Assembly: GCA_027924585.1 (NCBI GenBank) | Contig: BSBM01000440.1 | Coordinates: 14,911,501-14,975,500, forward strand | Source: Larix kaempferi | Taxonomy: Eukaryota; Streptophyta; Pinopsida; Pinales; Pinaceae | Direction of reading: 5' to 3' | DNA length: 64,000 nt | Part shown: positions 37,543-48,332 of the stretch, piece by piece | Position numbering within the stretch: the stretch's first letter is position 1 | Layout of the letters: every line of letters starts with the position of its first letter | Position numbers and translations under genes: made by a program | The notes under the pieces: generated by a model | What the model saw: the letters and a program-made list of their open reading frames with translations, nothing else | Database searches by the model: none | What the model was told of the DNA's origin: nothing

Positions 37543-38812
37543 TCACTCCCCCTTTCGAGGAGGGTCCTTTTGAACTACACCAAGCTTGTCTCGAAAATAC
37601 TTGAACTTTACTTGAGACAAAGGTTTGGTCAATATATCAACAACTTGCTCATCAGTGCTCAGATACTCGAGCTTTATAGCTCCTTTCTGCACCATATCCC
37701 GTATATAGAAATATCGGATCTCTATGTGCTTTGACGTATCATGGAACACTAGATTCTTCGTCATCTTGATACAACTCTGGTTGTCACACAGGATCACAGT
37801 GGAGTCCATCTCTAAGTCAAATAGTCCTGACAACAGCTTCTGAAGCCATATGGCTTCACAACTAGCAGAGCAAGCCGCTATATATTCTGTTTCAACTGTG
37901 CTGAGAGCCACACTGGACTGCTTCCTACTAAACCACGAGATCATAGCAGATCCCAGACAATAACATCCACCTGATGTGCTCTTTTTGTCTAAGACACTTC
38001 CAGCCCAATCTGCATATGTATAACCATATAGTATGAAGTCATGATCTCCAAGATAATATATTCCAAAGTTTATCATACCTTTTAGGTACCTCATCAAATG
38101 CTTTGCATCTATTAGGTGAACACGTCTAGGCTCAACTAGATACTGACTCAGGGTGTACACAGCAAAGCATATATCTGGCCTGGTATTCGTCAGATACATC
38201 AGCGACCCAATAATCTGTCCATACTGAGTCACATCCACTAATTCTGATGATTCATCCATAACCTTAAGGTAAAGGTTAGGGTCAGCTTTACTTTTGGTAA
38301 ATCCCAAGCTTGTCAAGAACCTATCTATTCTTCCATACAAAGCTCTAGAAGCTTGTTTTAATCCATACAAAGCTTTCTTTAGCTTGCATATGTGAGTTCT
38401 TCTATTGTGAACTTCAAATCCTTGTGGTTGTTCTATGTACACTTCTTCCTCAATTACACCATTCAGGAAGGTTGCCTTCACATCCATCTGGTGTAAGATC
38501 CACTTCATTATGGATGCAAGTGCCATGATGGTTCTAATGGAAGTGTAACTTGCAACTGTTGCAAATGTCTCTTCATAGTCAATTCCCTCTTTCTGAGAGA
38601 ATCCTCTGGCCACAAACCTTGGCTTATACTTTTCAATGCTACCATCCGCAACATGATTTATCTTGTATATCCATTTGGAGGATACCACACTCTTGTCTTT
38701 TGGTTTTGGAACTACATCCCAAACATCATTCTTCATTATTGATTAGTACTCCTTCATCATTGCTTCTACCCTTTCTTTTTTATGAACTACTTCTTCATAA
38801 CTGGTAGGTTCT
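37543..38812 (-). pseudogene. TE5 copia RT-RNase H with in-frame loss of the RT active site
   Basis: From 38736 leftward an open frame of 397 codons has no stop: VWDVVPKPKDKSVVSSKWIY, EGIDYEETFATV, QMDVKATFLNGVIEEEVYIE and KKALYGLKQASRALYGR. It then jumps from ADPNLYLKVMD to ESSELVDVTQYG, leaving out the stretch with YVDDL that TE7 retains. RNase H follows (DKKSTSGGCYCLGSAMISW, LSTVETEYIA, ILCDNQSCIKM) and the frame ends at PPRKGE. Upstream, similarity continues to 38812, with one nonsense codon near 38742. Confidence 0.92.
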
Positions 38813-39207
38813 TGTAATACCCCTATTTTGGACTTTGAACCCCTATTATATTTCTGCTAAGTATTATTTCATCTATACTTAGGAAAGTTTGGAAATCTAA
38901 TAAAGTGGTTTCTATTGATTATGTGGCCCGACACATTAAAGAGGGAGTCACAGTCCGCTAAGGGTTGGAGGGCATAATGCCACTTAATAATAATAATAAG
39001 AAATTATTATTGGAGACAATTGGAAAACCCTAAAGAAAATAATTGAGAGATTAATGGATTAAAAGAATTCATATAATGAGGAAATTTCCCCTAAGAGAAT
39101 AAAAGGTGAAAACTCATTGAAACTCTCATAATTCACTATTCATGATTCATTCACAATCTCATGAGCTGAACACAAGAGCAATGGGAATGGGAAAAACATC
39201 AACCTGA
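38813..39207 (+). repeat. TE6 5' LTR, segment 1
   Basis: It starts TGTAATACCCC, similar to TE1's TGTAACATACCC. AATAATAATAATAAG near 38986 is a short microsatellite. It ends in CCTGA, the TE7 target duplication. Confidence 0.7.
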
Positions 39208-39804
39208 TGTTAATATTTAATATGCTAAGACAAAAAATATCAGTATTAGATTCCATTTCACAACAATAGCATATATAGGATCACTGAAAGAACAACAAGC
39301 ACGACATAGACACAAGAGACACAAATTTATCCTGGGAAACTCTCATGGGGTAGAAAACTCAGCAAAGCTTCCTCAATATAGATGATCAACAATACAGAGA
39401 TGTATATCCCAAACATGAGCTCCTTCTCCTCCAGATCTCTCTTTCTCAACTATGCGCCATTCACAAGTGAATGAAATGAGTGAGTGTGTTAAATGAGGAA
39501 CATACCTCCTCTATTTATACACTACTCCGACTTGTCTTTTACATTAACTAGGTCGGCCCCAACTTAATCACTTTACATAATGCTGACTGGGCCAACCCCT
39601 CTAGGGTGGTCTAATAACCCATTTACACACATAACACATATAGGGCCGACCCCACTAGGGAAGTCTAATAACCCAAGTTACCACAATCTCCATGGAGGAA
39701 GAAACATCTCCGGATATACAACAAAGTCCCATTTGAGGAATGAAACATCTCTAGAATAATAAAGTACACAATATAATATTCTTAGAAGTTACAATATTTC
39801 AACA
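39208..39804 (-). repeat. TE7 3' LTR
   Basis: TGTTAATATTTAATATG to TTTCAACA on the plus strand, followed at 39805-39813 by CTCCCCCTT, the complement of its polypurine tract. Pairs with 45264-45865. Confidence 0.95.
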
Positions 39805-40009
39805 CTCCCCCTTAATGAGAAGGATATTATAACAACATCTGTAGGAGCAAAGAGTCATCAACTACATCATACATGATACTTCTATAGATCATTGGAAGCT
39901 TTCTCAACATCATCAATAACTCAACCAGTTACTGGAATATCTTCAGGTCTTCAATACTGGAGTATCAACATCGTCAGTATTGAGTCTTCACCTTCTGTAA
40001 CACTCGATC

Positions 40010-40245
40010 AGCTACAACATCGTCATCATCTGGATCACCCGATCAACAACATCATCATCTGGATCTACTGATCATCATCATAATAGCATCAACTGGATCC
40101 TCTCGATCAACAACATCACATCATCAACTGGATCCTCTCAATCAATAGCATCACATCATCAACTAGATCCTCTCGATCAATAGCATCACATCATCAACTG
40201 CATCATCTCGATCAACAACATCATAGCAGCATACCCTACAATACA
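40010..40245 (-). repeat. TE7 array 1
   Basis: Irregular units built on ATCATCAACTGGATCCTCTC. Positionally equivalent to TE5 array 1 but diverged in sequence. Confidence 0.75.
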
Positions 40246-40259
40246 CATGATCCAATTAC

Positions 40260-40612
40260 GGGATGATCAATCCCTCTCCTTTTAAGACAGTCTCATGTCT
40301 ATGGATGATGAAATCCAGATCCAATTCCCAGGATGATCAATCCTTATCAATTTAAGACAAGTCTCATGTCTATGGACGATGCAATCCAGATCAAATTCCC
40401 AGGATGATCAATCCTTATCAATTTAAGACAAGTCTCATGTCTATGGATGATGCAATCCAGATCAAATTCCCAGGATGATCAATCCTTATCAATTTAAGAC
40501 AAGTCTCATGTCTATGGACGATGCAATCCAGATCAAATTCCCAGGATGATCAATCCTTATCAATTTAATACAAGTCTCATGTCTATGGATGATGCAATCT
40601 AGTCACATACAT
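40260..40612 (-). repeat. TE7 array 2: five 70-71-bp stem-loop units
   Basis: Units start at 40260, 40330, 40401, 40472 and 40543. Each holds AGGAT-GATCA-ATCCT, AGACA-loop-TGTCT and TGGAT/C-GATGCA-ATCCA hairpins. The middle stem replaces the CTTTA/TAAAG stem of the 65-bp units while keeping its position. Confidence 0.92.
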
Positions 40613-40699
40613 TTTGAACTAAATGTTCAGGGACGATGTAGTCCTATCATCAATTCTCAGAGATAGATGTATACGTATCAATTCAGGGACCTAAGTCCA

Positions 40700-41160
40700 G
40701 GGATGATGCAATCCCTCTCATCCACTAGGGACCACTTCTCAGATCCATCTGTCTACAGATCAATTCAGGGACCAAAGTCCGGGGATAATACAATCCCCTC
40801 TCATCCACTAGGGACCACTTTCTCGGAGACATCTGTCTACGGATCAATTGAGGGACCGAAGTCCGAGGATGATACAATCCCCTCTCGTCCACTAGGGACC
40901 ACTTTCTCAGAGACAGCTGTCTATGGATCAATTCAGGGACCGAAGTCCGGGGATGATACAATCCCATCTCGTCCACTGGGGACCACTTTCTCGAAGACAT
41001 ATGTCTACGGATCAATTCAGGGACTGAAGTTCGGGGACGATACAATCCCCTCTTGTCCACTAAGGACCACTTTCTCGGAGACATCTGTCTATGGATCAAT
41101 TCAGGGGACCACTTTCTCGGAGAAATCTGTCTACGGATCAATTTAGGGACTGAAGTCCGG
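40700..41160 (-). repeat. TE7 array 3: 84-bp stem-loop units
   Basis: About five units with 82-84-bp spacing (40701, 40783, 40867, 40951, 41035) plus a partial of 42 bp. Each has GGGGAT-GATAC-AATCCCC-type, AGACA-NN-TGTCT and GGAC-NNNA-GTCC hairpins. Because 84 is a multiple of three, both strands show open frames with a 28-residue period. Neither resembles a protein. Confidence 0.9.
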
Positions 41161-41189
41161 GGATGATACAATCCCTATCATCCACCAAG

Positions 41190-41380
41190 GATCTCCCATC
41201 GACCTCCTCGTCGGTATCATCGACCTTATCATCGATATTGGTACACGTATCCTCATCATTGATACAAGTGTCCACACTATCAATACAAGTATCCTTGTCA
41301 TCAACCTTACCGTTGATACATGCAACCTCATCATCGATACTGGTATCAATACCAGTATCCAATATCATCATCGACCATGT
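41190..41380 (-). repeat. TE7 array 4, counterpart of TE5 array 3
   Basis: Diverged GATACAAGTATCC units. In element sense the frame 41383-41138 stays open through a DTCID-type acidic repeat. A perfect 11-bp inverted repeat (arm GATACTGGTAT, spacer CA) is at 41336-41359. Confidence 0.75.
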
Positions 41381-42880
41381 CACTCCCCCTCTCGGGGAGG
41401 GTCCTTATGAACTACACCAAGCTTGTCTTGGAAATACTCAAACTTTATTCGAGACAGAGGTTTGGTCAATACATTAGAAACTTCTTCATCAGTGCTCACA
41501 TACTCGAGATTTGTAGCTTCTTTCTGCACCATATCTCATATATAGAAATATTGGACCTCTATGTGCTTTGACTTATCATGGAATACTGGATTCTCTGTCA
41601 TATTGATACAACTCTGGTTGTCATACAGGATCACAGTGGGGTCCATCTCTAAGTCAAACAATTTGGATAACAACTTCTGAAGCCATAACGCTTCACAACT
41701 AGCAGAGCAAGCAGCTATCTATTCCGCTTTAGCTATGCTAAGAGCCACACTAGACTGCTTCCTACTAAACCACGAGATCATGGCAGATCCTAGACAATAA
41801 CATCCACCTGATGTGCTCTTCCTGTCTGATACACTTTCTGCCCAAACAACATCTGTGTAGCCATACAATCTGAAGTCATGATCTCCAAAATAATATAGAC
41901 CAAAGTCTATCGTACCCTTCAGGTACCTCATCACATGCTTTGCAGCTATCAGGTGAACTGAATCAAGGTGTTCACAACAAAGCATATATCTGGCCTGGTA
42001 TTCGTTAGATACATCAATGACCCAATAATCTTCTTGTACAGAGTTACATCCACTAACTCTGATGAGTCATTCGCTAACAGCTTCAAGTTGGAATCCATGG
42101 GAGTGGCCATGGCTTTACATTCCAACATATCAAATCTTTTCAATATTTCCACAGCATACTTTCCTTGGTTGAGAAAGATTCCTTCTGGGCCTTGCCATAC
42201 TTCCAGACCTAGGAAGTAATGCATCAATCCGAGATCTGTCATCTCAAATTCTGTAGCTAGCTTCTTCTTGCTTTCCATGATCTGTTTTTCATTCCCTGTC
42301 AGAAAGAGATCATCCACATACAATATTAGTATCATCCATAACTTTGAGGTAAAGGTTATGATCAGCTTTACTTTTGGTAAATCCCAAGCATGTCAAGAAG
42401 CTATCAATTCTCCCTTTGTGACTGAACATCATTCATACTCTGCATTGAGTGATCTTCTACATATCTATCTGTGCCATCTCCCGTCATATGGGTCTACTGA
42501 TATGGGCCTCAAGATCATTCGAACTCTATGGTGAGTTCCTTCTTGCATCCATCTAAGAATGTAATCTGTATATAGAAACCATCTTCAATCTTGTAGCAAA
42601 GGTTGAAATCCGCATCACCCATGGTGATCATTAAGTTTATCAAATGACTATCGATCCTGGGTACCCGTACAAAGCTTTCTTCTATCGAATCCTCAGAGTT
42701 TTCTCGATTAATACTTCTTCAATTACACCATTAAGAGAATGGTCTTATCTAGCCACTTGGAGCAAACATCTTGTCATGATCCTCTTCCTCTTTCTAAGAG
42801 AATCTTCTAGCCACGAGCCTTCTATAGTATGTTTGATTTGTAAGTCTTTTTGTTGAACATCCATCACTTGTTCTTTGGAA
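41381..42880 (-). pseudogene. TE7 copia RT-RNase H with scrambled upstream part
   Basis: In element sense, 42880-42340 contains broken RT pieces (KALYG-like near 42668, then a repeat-like ADFNLCYK piece) with many nonsense codons, out of the normal order. From 42335 a clean frame gives LILYVDDLFLTGNEKQ, DLGLMHYFLGLEVW and GSLMYLTNTRPDICF. A frameshift near 41960 precedes HLIAAKHVMRYLKGT and RNase H (DRKSTSGGCYCLGSAMISW). Stops at about 41719 and later break RNase H; pol ends at PPREGE near 41390. The same scrambled block occurs in TE9. Confidence 0.88.
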
Positions 42881-45246
42881 TAGGTGTTCATCATCATAGC
42901 ACATGATCTTTTCTACAAATCAAAGTTAATCACATGATTAGTAATACTTCATAATCATCAAATTAAGTTGACATGATAACCTACTATGCATACTGATATG
43001 ATTCACATAGTCATGCAACTATCTTGACCAATATTTTGGCACAACACTTTTCCATATCCTGTATGCATACAGTGGCTATCTAGATGCCTTCCATCTCTAC
43101 CAGAACATACTATCAAGAGCGTGCACAACTCTCAGCATGCCAGCAAAGAGGTTTCATTCTAGATAAACAACAATGGAATGTTTGTCCAACTTACCCATCA
43201 TATGCATATTAGTAGTATACTTTTCAATGCTATATGAATGCTCACACTATGCATGATATATTCTAGGAATATAAATAAGCATACAGTTATCACAAGCAAT
43301 ATCATTTACTATTTCAGAGATTCAAATAACAATTCAAATACTTATCTTTTATGGTTGCCTCCTGCTTGATCTCTATATGTCTTTGAACTTCTTATCCATC
43401 CTAGACCACTATGCATGATCAAGTGTGCACTAGTGTCATCCTCATTTTTTCATACATTCATTAGTATAATCTCAATACTATCAAAACATTATGTATGGTC
43501 ATGATCATTTCATACACAGGTATACTTACCTAAGATCCTAACACAAAGTAGGATTCTAACTTGATATAGGAAAACATACCTGGATTATCATGCTTGGTTA
43601 TGTCTTAACATACCCAAACAATATCTTCTTTGTTCTCTTCAATGATTTAGAGACCTTGTGCTAGAACCTGCATATCTCATAGGTTAAGCATAGTAGAACA
43701 AAGTCATACATACCTCGTAAGTGGATCTTGTATGTGGTCAAAGACTATGGATGAGCCTTTGTCTTCATGTCATCATGGTCATAGAAATTGATTTGTCTTT
43801 CTTGATGTACCTGTATCTTGTTAGCAGACAACATCATCCTCATACAACACCACATGTGCATTAGTACAATCATAAGTGTCATAAACCTAATCAATGAATG
43901 TCTTCTATCACTCACATGCATTCATTATCAAACAATCATAATTGTACTAACCTCAATAACATGAAGACAAACATATTATGAACTTAATCAAGAATCAGAT
44001 TTCAAAACATACCTGTATTTCCTCAAGTCATACCTGTCGAGATTGCTTGTAGCATTCTTATGTAAGGCCTTAGCCTCATCTCCTTCTGAAAATGGATCTG
44101 GAGCTGGATTAGGGTTTGTCAGAGAAACCCTAAAAATTCAAATTTTGAATTTCAAACTTCTGAATGGATGGAAAGATGTAACTTGCTGAGCTGATCAAGC
44201 TGGTATACTTCAATTTTGAAATCTCCAAAATTTGACCCCTCAAAATTTCCTTTGAAACTTCTGGATCTTCTAGACAGGATCCCGAACTAGGGTTTGATGA
44301 AGCCCGGTCTTCTACCCATCCAAAAGGTTCGATCTTGTGTTCTAAACTTCTATTTTTCTGAGGAGCTTCCTGCCGTGGTCACAAATTTCAAAAACTCCAA
44401 CTTTTGCAGAAGCCCTAATTTTCCACCTTTCCGATCAAAATCCCGAACTAGGTTTTAATCAAGCCCGGTCTTATTCCCAACCAAAAAATTCGATCTTGGT
44501 CTCTAAATTTTGATTTTTATGAGGAGCATCCAACCATGCTCTCCGATTCCAAGAATTCCATCTTTCTCCAAAACCCTAAATTTCTCGCAGCAATGATAAG
44601 CCAAAAATGAGAATGCTCAAAATCCAATTCTATTTCACAAAAATATGTGCCTTATTGTTTTTGGTGTAACTCCAAAATTTCAAATCCACAGGGTCTGAAA
44701 CTTCGGTTGTGGTAGCTTGACCTGTCATCTTTCCAACCCCATAGGTCTGACCTCAAATGGATTCTTTGAGAGAGATTTATGCCAAGTGTCACAATGTGAC
44801 CTGTTTATGGGATAAAAGAGGAGAGCGAACTTGTACGGAGTGCCACATGTCACTGGTTCAACTTCGGCCTCTGAAACTTCGACCTGTGAAATTAAAGTCC
44901 GTGCACTACCTACCACGTTTTATGAAATTTCATTTGGATCTTCCTAGCCCAAGTTGTGACCTTTTTTCCTAGGTCACCTATTTATGACTGAGATCTGGAA
45001 GAGGCAGAATCCCTAACTTGTACGGATCATAAATCGCAAAGTACAGTGAATTAGATGTTGTGCTTTGGACACAAGGTACATGGGGATGTTATCTTTGACC
45101 TGTAGAAGTTTTAGATATTGAACCTTCACAAAAATGGATTTATAGCTAAAGTTCCACGATGACGTGTTTTTGCTATACAAAACCCTAACTTTCAAATTGT
45201 CGCAAGTGAGACAAGTGTCGTAAGTGCCATACATTGCCTTCCTTCA
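42881..45246 (-). other. TE7 long leader
   Basis: Homologous along its length to the TE3 and TE9 leaders. Complement-strand donor-like sites (plus-strand CATACCT) lie near 44030, 44009, 43710 and 43575, in the same order as in TE3. The 177-bp block of TE9 occurs once here, at about 44720-44920. No gag is recognisable. Confidence 0.75.
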
Positions 45247-45263
45247 GGATAACTCTGATACCA
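45247..45263 (-). other. TE7 primer binding site
   Basis: Read on the minus strand, TGGTATCAGAGTTATCC follows the 5' LTR. It matches the initiator-Met tRNA complement for its first eleven bases. Confidence 0.85.
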
Positions 45264-45865
45264 TGTTAAGATTTAATATTCTAGGATAGAAAATATCAGT
45301 ATTAGATTCCATTTCACAACAATAGCATATACATGAATACTGAAAGAACAACAAGCACAACATAGACACAAGAGACACAAATTTATCCTGGGAAACCCTC
45401 ATGGGGTAGAAAACCCAGCAAAGATTCCTCTATATAGATGATCAATAATACAGATATGTATATCCCAAACATGAGCTCCTTCTCCTCCATATCAAATCTC
45501 TTTCTCTCACCTATGCACCATTCACAAGTGAGTGAAATGAGTGAGTGTGTTAAATGAGGAACATACCTCCTCTATTTATACACTACTCCGACTTGTCTTT
45601 TACATTAACTAGGTTGGCCCCAACTTAATCACTTTACATAATTCTGACTGGGTCGACCCCTCTAGGGTGGTCTAATAACCCTTTTACCCACATAACACAT
45701 ACAGGGCCGACCCCACTAGGGAAGTCTAATAACCCAAGTTACCACAATCTCCACGGAGGAATAAACATCTTCGGATATACAACAAAGTCCCATCAGAGGA
45801 ATGAAACATCTCTAGAATAATAAAGTACACAATACAATATTCTTATAAGTTACAAAATTTCAACA
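45264..45865 (-). repeat. TE7 5' LTR
   Basis: TGTTAAGATTTAATATTC to TTTCAACA on the plus strand. The minus-strand TATA box TATAAATA is at 45582-45575. Followed by the CCTGA duplication. Confidence 0.95.
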
Positions 45866-46067
45866 CCTGAGACCATGAATGCTGGCAAGGGAGGACAGAT
45901 TTGGGAAAACCAAACTGGTCCTGAAGCCAAGTGATTGAGGGAAGATTTGGGAGGACCAAACTGACTCAGATCAAGAGCAATCATATAGTTTGGTATGAGC
46001 TTGGCCACTTAATTGTGTGAAGGTAGGAGAACTACCCCAAGCTTGCAGGAGTACTGCATATACCTGA
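45866..46067 (+). repeat. TE6 5' LTR, segment 2
   Basis: Short piece between TE7 and TE8. It starts with the CCTGA duplication of TE7. It holds two copies of a GATTTGGGA-A-ACCAAACTG phrase. Confidence 0.65.
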
Positions 46068-46739
46068 TGTTGGAATAATTAAATCCTCCTAGATGTCATT
46101 TAATACATTGGTAAATCAATTTAATCATTTATGATTAAATTCCTATGTATTAGACTAGATTATTGCTAATTGAGACTTTGTGTGGACCACAAGCCATCTA
46201 TGGGGGGGACCACAGACTCCAAGGTGTGAAGGAAAAGCTACCAGGACCACTTGGGTGCATTTCTAACTAATTTTGGATAAGATTTGGCGAGAAAGGTGCT
46301 TTCCTAAGATTTGCTGCTTTTTACTACTTTTACCCTATGGGGAAAAGCTAGTCAAACTAGGCAACTTGTTTTTTACACCCATGACATTCCTTAATGTTTC
46401 TTCCTTCCAAATTTCGCATTTGGAATTGTTTTTTTATCATACATCACCTTTAGGTCACTCATTTGACAATTCGTGAGCCTTTGGAGAGATTTGGAAAGCA
46501 TACTTGCCACCTAGGGGGGTTGGGCATATTTTTAGTAAGTGTGATGATGGAATGATTCTTTTGGAATCCTTAGACATTCGAATCTCTATTGTAAATTTAT
46601 TTAACAACAACCTATTACTTTCATATGTTTGGTTGATGTATTTTATCCATGAGAAGTTAATATAGAATTCTACTCTTGTGCATAATTATGAGAGAGTGTA
46701 ATTTCTTGAATAGATCTTGGATGTGAACTAAATTTCACA
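46068..46739 (+). repeat. TE8 5' LTR
   Basis: 672 bp. Differs from the 3' copy by about 3% plus one indel of about 32 bp near 46687. Confidence 0.92.
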
Positions 46740-46753
46740 TGGTATCAGATCTA
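46740..46753 (+). other. TE8 primer binding site
   Basis: TGGTATCAGATCTA directly after the LTR; the first ten bases match the initiator-Met tRNA complement. Confidence 0.8.
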
Positions 46754-47012
46754 TCAAGCTATTTCTATCATCTTTGATTGTCTTGCAGGATCCAACTAGT
46801 CTCAGGAAGGGCACATTGATCAATTCACCGGGTGAATTCTATTCTCTACAGGGTGCATTTTGGCATCCAGAAGTGTTCTAAAATCAGTCCATAAGTTATT
46901 TCAGAGCATCCATGGATCAACCACTTCAGATATTAGAGCTTAGGGAGCTCATAAATTACATGAGATGAGTCTTCCAATATAAGTTTCAAACTTGTTTTGT
47001 AGGTACAACTTC

Positions 47013-48125
47013 ATGGATTCGAATTGAGTTCCTCTTCTTACACCATTCAACTATGATGAATGGAATCCAAAGATAAGCACATATCTAAAGAGACATGATC
47101 TCTTTGATGTGTCTATTGGAGCTGTTACAGAGCCTGAATCCTCAGAAGATAAATATGGTTGTCTAAATGATTGTGATAGAGTGTTTGGAGCCATGTGTCT
47201 AGCCTTTTCTCCGTGCATGCACTACCTTATTGATTCTGCTGAATACCCAAAGGATCTATGGACCAAATTGGATAGAGTCCTTGGCAAGCACAATGAGGGT
47301 CATATCAACAATATGGAGAGCAATTGCGACACCTCCTCATATGTTCTTCCTCCTCCTGTCTTGGCCTCAACCCTCTTTGAAGAAGTTGTTCTTGAAGAAA
47401 AATAAATTGCAGAAATTTCTTCACAATCAGTTCATGTTGATGATGATCTCCTTGATTCAAATGCTTCTTGCCATGAAGCAATAATTGAAGAGACTTCTTC
47501 TATGGCTCTAGAAGTTGAGAAATCATATCTCTCTCCTTCATATGTGGTGGTTGATAATGAAGAAGGATCAGCTAATGGAGCTACCATTGTTGAAGAGGTT
47601 TCCATCCATTCACAGTTCTCATATCATTCACCATATTTTGATCTTGAGGATGACAGGCTAGTTTTTGATGATTCTATGCATACTTCACAAACTAATGGTG
47701 TGCAATATGATGATATATTGAATGAATTGAAGGCTATTTCAGATTTCAAGAGTGCTCCATTTGCACTCACTTATTGTGATATGATTCCTACCTATTCCTA
47801 CATGATGACTTGCGCATGTCCTCAAAGTCTCATTGGAGATGGAGGCATTGCCATCACATTGGCATACTTTCTTGGAGCTGATTTAACTTCCTTTGATTTG
47901 AAGTTCAAGTTTCAAGAGAAATCAGATCTAATTGGAGTTGATCCTACCTTAGTTGGTTCAAATTTTAAGTTCCAGAATGATCTGCATATTCATGGATTTG
48001 TTCAGTTCAAGAGCAAGCTCAAAGAGCTTCTAGATTTGCTTGCATCCACTGAAGGAGAATTCAAGTACATGTTCTTGGATCATGATCCACTTCTTCCCAA
48101 GAGTAATATACCTCCAGACATTTGA
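47013..48125 (+). pseudogene. TE8 gag-like ORF with unknown C-terminal part, two nonsense codons
   Basis: A single frame of 371 codons with only two stops (TGA at 47025 and TAA at 47403). Residues 1-110 look like a copia gag N-terminus: PFNYDEWNPKISTYLKRHDL, then LNDCDRVFGAMCLAFSP and SAEYPKDLWTKLD. After about residue 130 the protein is acidic (NASCHEAIIEETSS, FDLEDDRLVFDDS) and leads to a hydrophobic stretch (LIGDGGIAITLAYFLGADL) and an FKFQEKSDLIG-type end. I do not recognise that half. No zinc knuckle follows. Few stops over 1.1 kb suggest it coded until recently. Confidence 0.75.
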
Positions 48126-48332
48126 CCAAGTTCACACCGACTTGAGTTTGGAGCAGCAACAATTTTTGGTGTGCACATGTCCATTTTGAGGGGAGGTTTT
48201 TCCCATGAGATTTTCCTTCTATCCTTGCTTTTGTGGACCAAAAGTACTATACAGGGTGACCAAGTCTTGTTATTGGGCCCTTAGTATTTCATTTTCTGAT
48301 AATTAGACCATATAGTCAGATTTATGGGGTAG

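Larger units (their letters stand above)
35444..38812 (-). mobile_element. TE5: copia element, 3' half, cut by TE6
   Basis: Read leftward from 38812: an RT-RNase H frame, its stop, 1.48 kb of tandem arrays, polypurine tract (36067-36059) and 3' LTR (36058-35444). It stops abruptly at 38812 where TE6 begins with TGTAATACCCC. The leader and 5' LTR should lie beyond the right edge, after TE6's 3' LTR. GTTCT (38808-38812) is the predicted TE6 target duplication. Confidence 0.85.
39208..45865 (-). mobile_element. TE7: complete but defective Ty1/copia element
   Basis: It has two LTRs (602 bp at 45264-45865, 597 bp at 39208-39804) and a perfect CCTGA duplication (39203-39207 and 45866-45870). In element sense: 5' LTR, primer site, 2.3 kb leader, scrambled RT plus RT-RNase H, stop, 1.57 kb of arrays, polypurine tract, 3' LTR. 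No gag, protease or integrase. The LTRs differ at about 5% of positions by eye. Confidence 0.95.

Noticed and set aside
37159-37604. Envelope-like ORF after copia pol
   Set aside because: No signal peptide, membrane segment or coiled coil; only simple acidic or His/Tyr-rich repeat translations.
40667-41171. Long open frames on both strands with a 28-residue repeat
   Set aside because: They follow from an 84-bp period that happens to be a multiple of three. Both strands are open and neither resembles a protein.
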